From JBBQRS01 sp038214535 (GTDB lineage: Bacteria > Chloroflexota > Anaerolineae > CG2-30-64-16), in contig JBBQRS010000147.1 of the NCBI GenBank assembly GCA_038214535.1, positions 1 through 10,069 on the forward strand: a DNA stretch of 10,069 nucleotides. Reading direction: 5' to 3'. Positions 7,430 to 10,069 of this stretch are shown one piece after another; positions within the stretch are counted from its first letter, which is position 1; every line of letters starts with the position of its first letter. A program made the translations under genes and the position numbers. A model generated the notes under the pieces. It was not told the DNA's origin. It searched no databases and was given only the letters and a program-made list of their open reading frames with translations.

Positions 7430-8101
7430 CTAATTCTCTTCCAGGACGATCCAGCCGAGTTTCAGCGCCCGCGTCACGGCCTCGGTGCGAGAGTTCACCT
7501 CCAGCTTGCCGTAGACGTTGGCAAGATGACCCTGGACGGTGCGGCTGCTGATCCCCAGTTCCAGGCCGATCGCTTTATTGGTCAGTCCTTGCCCCGCGAG
7601 TTGCAGTACGGCCAACTCGCGCTCGCTGAGTGGTTCGATCTGCGCGTGCGCGGCGGCCGGGCTTCCGCTGGTGATTTGCGCCACGACTTTCGCGGCGACG
7701 TCGGGCGACAGCGCTGCTCCGCCGGCTGCGGTCGTCCTCACAGCACGGACCAACTCGTCCGGCGATGCAGTCTTCAGGATGTAGCTATCCGCCCCGGCGC
7801 GCAGGAGCGCGAACACGTATGGATCGTCCTCATATGCGGTGAGAATCAGCACACGGACGGCGGGGTGGGCGGCCTTGATCCGGCGTGTGGCCTCGATGCC
7901 GGTCATGATCGGCATCTGGATATCCAGGATGGCGACCGCAGGGAGATATTCAGCGACCAGCCGTAATGCTTCCTGACCGTCCGAGCCTTCGGCGACCACG
8001 ACGATGCCGGGGTCATCTTCGAGGAATTCTCGAATTCCCTTGCGGACGACGGCGTGATCATCGGCGAGGATCACACGGATTGGGGTATGCATTGGCTTCA
8101 T
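7430..8101 (-). CDS. NarL/LuxR-family response regulator
   Basis: A 223-aa transcription regulator. The receiver domain (about 8-125) shows the acidic pair Asp14-Asp15, the phosphorylation site Asp60 in AILDIQMP, Thr88 and Lys110. The LuxR-type DNA-binding domain (about 156-218) shows LSERELAVLQLAGQGLTNKAI and the recognition helix region SSRTVQGHLANVYGKL. It is the cognate partner of the kinase encoded 1 nt downstream. The frame is open back to a TTG at 8188, but receiver homology begins only after MKPMHTPIRV, so I choose ATG 8101; ATG 8092 is the alternative. Neither has a good ribosome binding site, and a promoter is placed so that transcription would begin at about 8101, which points to a leaderless message. 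Confidence 0.94.
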   Translation of the reverse strand: MKPMHTPIRVILADDHAVVRKGIREFLEDDPGIVVVAEGSDGQEALRLVAEYLPAVAILDIQMPIMTGIEATRRIKAAHPAVRVLILTAYEDDPYVFALLRAGADSYILKTASPDELVRAVRTTAAGGAALSPDVAAKVVAQITSGSPAAAHAQIEPLSERELAVLQLAGQGLTNKAIGLELGISSRTVQGHLANVYGKLEVNSRTEAVTRALKLGWIVLEEN

Positions 8102-8108
8102 GGTTCGC

Positions 8109-8137
8109 AATGTACCAGACTTGTCCCCTCCGAGCAA
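8109..8137 (-). promoter_or_regulatory. Promoter of the response regulator-kinase operon (likely leaderless)
   Basis: On the minus strand TTGCTC (plus 8137-8132), a 17-nt spacer and TACATT (plus 8114-8109) form a sigma70-type promoter, with an extended -10 TG one base before TACATT. Seven bases follow before the ATG at 8101, so predicted transcription starts on or next to the A of the start codon. No Shine-Dalgarno sequence is present between, which agrees with leaderless translation. Confidence 0.6.
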
Positions 8138-8192
8138 GCCTTCTTCGCCGGTACCGGGTTCGCCTACGCACCGGCCGTAATCTTTCAAGTGG

Positions 8193-8221
8193 TTGACGCG
8201 GTGCCGGCGGCATGTTATCCT
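8193..8221 (+). promoter_or_regulatory. Promoter of the aldo/keto reductase gene
   Basis: TTGACG at 8193-8198, a 17-nt spacer and TATCCT at 8216-8221 match the sigma70-type pattern, and the TG at 8213-8214 gives an extended -10. The predicted start, near 8228, leaves a leader of about 27 nt with the purine-rich ribosome site at 8241-8249. It is divergent from the regulator promoter, whose -35 lies 56 bp away. Confidence 0.65.
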
Positions 8222-8254
8222 CTGCGCATCTCATCATTATGGGGGAGGGTCGTT

Positions 8255-9223
8255 ATGGAATACCGAATCATCGGCGACACCGGTCTTAACGCATCGCGCA
8301 TCTGTCTGGGCGGCGGCGGTCTCGGCTCAGACATTCCTCTCGACGCGGCGTTCGCGCTGCTGGACACCTACGCGGAGGCCGGCGGCAACTTCATTGACAC
8401 GGCCCGCGTCTACGCCGCGTGGATTCCGGGTGGGATGGGCGCCAGCGAACGCGCGATCGGCGCGTGGCTGCGTTCCCGCGGCGTGCGCGACCAGATGATC
8501 CTCGGCACCAAAGGCGCGCACCCGGAACTCGCCGCGATCAACGTGGATCGTATGTCGCCGGAGGAGATCGGCGCCGACCTGATGGCGAGCCTTGAGGCCC
8601 TGGGCGTGGATACCGTAGATATCTACTGGCTGCACCGCGACGCGCCGTCCGTGCCGGTGGGTGAGATCATCGCCGCGCTCAACGCCCAGGTCGTCGCGGG
8701 TCGTATCCGCGCTTTGGGCGCGTCCAACTGGCGACCCGATCGCATCGAGGCAGCCAACGCCTACGCCCGCGCGCACGGATTGATCGGCTTCAGCGCCAGC
8801 CAGATCGCCTACAGCCTGGCGACGCAGGGCGATGACGACGCCCAGCGCACGCTGGCGATGAACGACGCCACCCACGCCTGGCACGCGCGGACCGGTTTCC
8901 CATTGGTCGCCTACACCTCGCAGGCGCAAGGATTTTTCGGCGGCAAATATGGCCGCGGCAAGGGCGACCCGAAGGCCACAGCCATGCGGATGTTCTACAA
9001 CGAGGCGAACCTGGGCCGCCTCGAGCGCGCCCAGGTCGTGGCCGCGAGTCACGGCTGGAGCGCCAACGACGTGGCCCTCGCCTATCTCCTCAGCCAGCCC
9101 TTTGCCGTCTTCCCCATCGTCGGCTGCCGCACGGTGGCGCAGGTGCGCGCCAGCACCGCGGCGTCCGCACTCACCCTGACGCCTGACGAAATCGCGTTCC
9201 TCGAAGGCGGATCTGAGGCATGA
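8255..9223 (+). CDS. Aldo/keto reductase
   Basis: A 322-aa NAD(P)H-dependent oxidoreductase of the (beta/alpha)8 aldo/keto reductase superfamily, cytoplasmic, reducing carbonyl compounds to alcohols. The catalytic tetrad is complete: Asp48 and Tyr53 in NFIDTARVYAAW, Lys86 in ILGTKG and His127 in IYWLHRD. Family signs in the second half include GASNWRPDRI (about 155-164), the SQIAYSLAT stretch and the cofactor-side PIVGCRTVAQV (287-297). The start is ATG 8255, with GGGGGAGGG 5 nt upstream; the frame is open further left, but that part overlaps the regulator gene on the other strand and lacks homology. It appears to be a single-gene unit from its own promoter. The physiological substrate cannot be told from sequence; methylglyoxal, sugar or other aldehydes are all possible. 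Confidence 0.93.
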   Translation: MEYRIIGDTGLNASRICLGGGGLGSDIPLDAAFALLDTYAEAGGNFIDTARVYAAWIPGGMGASERAIGAWLRSRGVRDQMILGTKGAHPELAAINVDRMSPEEIGADLMASLEALGVDTVDIYWLHRDAPSVPVGEIIAALNAQVVAGRIRALGASNWRPDRIEAANAYARAHGLIGFSASQIAYSLATQGDDDAQRTLAMNDATHAWHARTGFPLVAYTSQAQGFFGGKYGRGKGDPKATAMRMFYNEANLGRLERAQVVAASHGWSANDVALAYLLSQPFAVFPIVGCRTVAQVRASTAASALTLTPDEIAFLEGGSEA

Positions 9224-9270
9224 GATTTTGAATCTATCCGAATACTCCCAAATCATCGTATCTTTCCCTT

Positions 9271-9326
9271 CGTAGTGACGGCTTCAGCCGTTGAGGGGCG
9301 TGACAGCGGCTGAAGCCGTTACTACG
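9271..9326. repeat. Palindromic REP/MITE-like hairpin element
   Basis: Arms of 22 nt (9271-9292 and 9305-9326) pair along their whole length with two G-T wobbles around a 12-nt loop. Each arm also contains its own palindrome, ACGGCT-TC-AGCCGT type, so the element can fold as one long hairpin or two small ones. It lies 48 nt after the reductase stop. No T-run follows on either strand. Layout and composition fit dispersed intergenic repeats common in Chloroflexota genomes; I see only this one copy in the window. Confidence 0.75.
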
Positions 9327-9360
9327 GCGATGATGCGTCTGTGCCCGGCTACATAACCCG

Positions 9361-9374
9361 CGAAAGCGCGTTCT
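9361..9374 (+). promoter_or_regulatory. cre-like dyad, probable LacI-family operator
   Basis: The 14 bases CGAAAGCGCGTTCT match the general cre/LacI-family operator pattern (TGWAARCGYTWWCW) at 12 positions, with a symmetric core GAA.GCGC.TTC. The site ends one base before the extended -10 of the GH13 gene, where binding would block transcription. Sugar-utilisation genes of this kind are often under LacI-type repressors. No regulator gene is visible in this window. Confidence 0.45.
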
Positions 9375-9375
9375 A

Positions 9376-9384
9376 TGGTACAAT
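9376..9384 (+). promoter_or_regulatory. Extended -10 promoter of the GH13 gene
   Basis: TGG at 9376-9378 followed by TACAAT at 9379-9384 is a near-ideal extended -10. The region 17-18 nt upstream (about 9355-9361) has no -35 consensus, which extended -10 promoters can tolerate. Predicted start is near 9391, giving a leader of about 35 nt. Confidence 0.55.
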
Positions 9385-9425
9385 GATGGTGTAAACTGAC
9401 CCATCACCGAGGAAAGAAGGCGACC

Positions 9426-10069
<644 letters not shown>

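Larger units (their letters stand above)
9224..9425. other. Gap between reductase and GH13 genes
   Basis: This 202-nt gap holds a 56-nt hairpin repeat (9271-9326), a cre-like dyad (9361-9374), an extended -10 (9376-9384) and the ribosome site of the GH13 gene (9411-9420). A short AGATT-TTG-AATCT repeat overlaps the reductase stop codon but has no T-run. No classical terminator is present, so the large hairpin may serve as the boundary. Confidence 0.6.

Noticed and set aside
5869..7966. Plus-strand open frames of 310 and 338 aa opposite the kinase and regulator genes
   Set aside because: Compositionally biased shadows of two genes with clear kinase and receiver motifs; no ribosome site or family sign.
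8102..8188. TTG at 8188 as the start of the response regulator
   Set aside because: The added residues do not look like part of a receiver domain, and the region contains a good promoter for the ATG at 8101.
8054..8254. ATG at 8054 as the start of the aldo/keto reductase
   Set aside because: The extension overlaps the regulator gene, has no reductase homology, and ATG 8255 has a strong ribosome site and promoter.
8327..9256. Long open frame (309 aa) antisense to the aldo/keto reductase
   Set aside because: Arg/Gly/Val-rich translation without domain features, opposite a gene with a complete catalytic tetrad.

Overview
The window is about 10 kb of GC-rich bacterial DNA with tightly packed genes, no rRNA, tRNA, CRISPR array or transposase that I can see. 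The mix of genes, the GC-rich codon use and a dispersed-type palindromic repeat whose arms read ACGGCTTCAGCCGT suggest a member of the Chloroflexota (Anaerolineae-like). This is an inference from style, not from a marker gene.

Left part (1-3014): the beginning of a possible divergent gene runs off the left edge on the minus strand. A mechanosensitive channel gene (mscL) follows; it has no ATG, GTG or TTG in a usable place, so I assign a CTG start. An intrinsic terminator separates it from a large gene for an unusual subtilase, in which about 11 membrane segments precede an I9-like propeptide and a complete Asp-His-Ser catalytic domain.

Middle part (3015-3892): a 247-nt gap with a possible promoter and dyad leads to a small soluble helical protein of unknown function (172 aa), closed by a very strong intrinsic terminator.

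Minus-strand block (3893-8101): read right to left, a NarL/LuxR-type response regulator, its HisKA_3-type membrane histidine kinase (1-nt gap, GTG start) and, after a 200-nt gap, a Tat-exported, lipid-anchored, Met-rich CueO-like multicopper oxidase. The regulator appears to be expressed from a good promoter whose predicted start coincides with its ATG (leaderless mRNA). The arrangement suggests an envelope-stress or copper/redox response in which the two-component pair might control the oxidase; this is inference from proximity.

Right part (8102-10069): a divergent promoter region serves the regulator (minus) and an aldo/keto reductase (plus). A 56-bp REP/MITE-like hairpin lies behind the reductase gene. 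Next is a GH13 alpha-glucosidase-type gene cut by the right edge, preceded by an extended -10 and a cre-like dyad typical of LacI-family sugar regulators.

I found no clearly new multi-gene system. The points that best repay a second look are the polytopic membrane subtilase, the leaderless regulator promoter, the N-box substitution in the kinase, the palindromic repeat and the cre-like operator.
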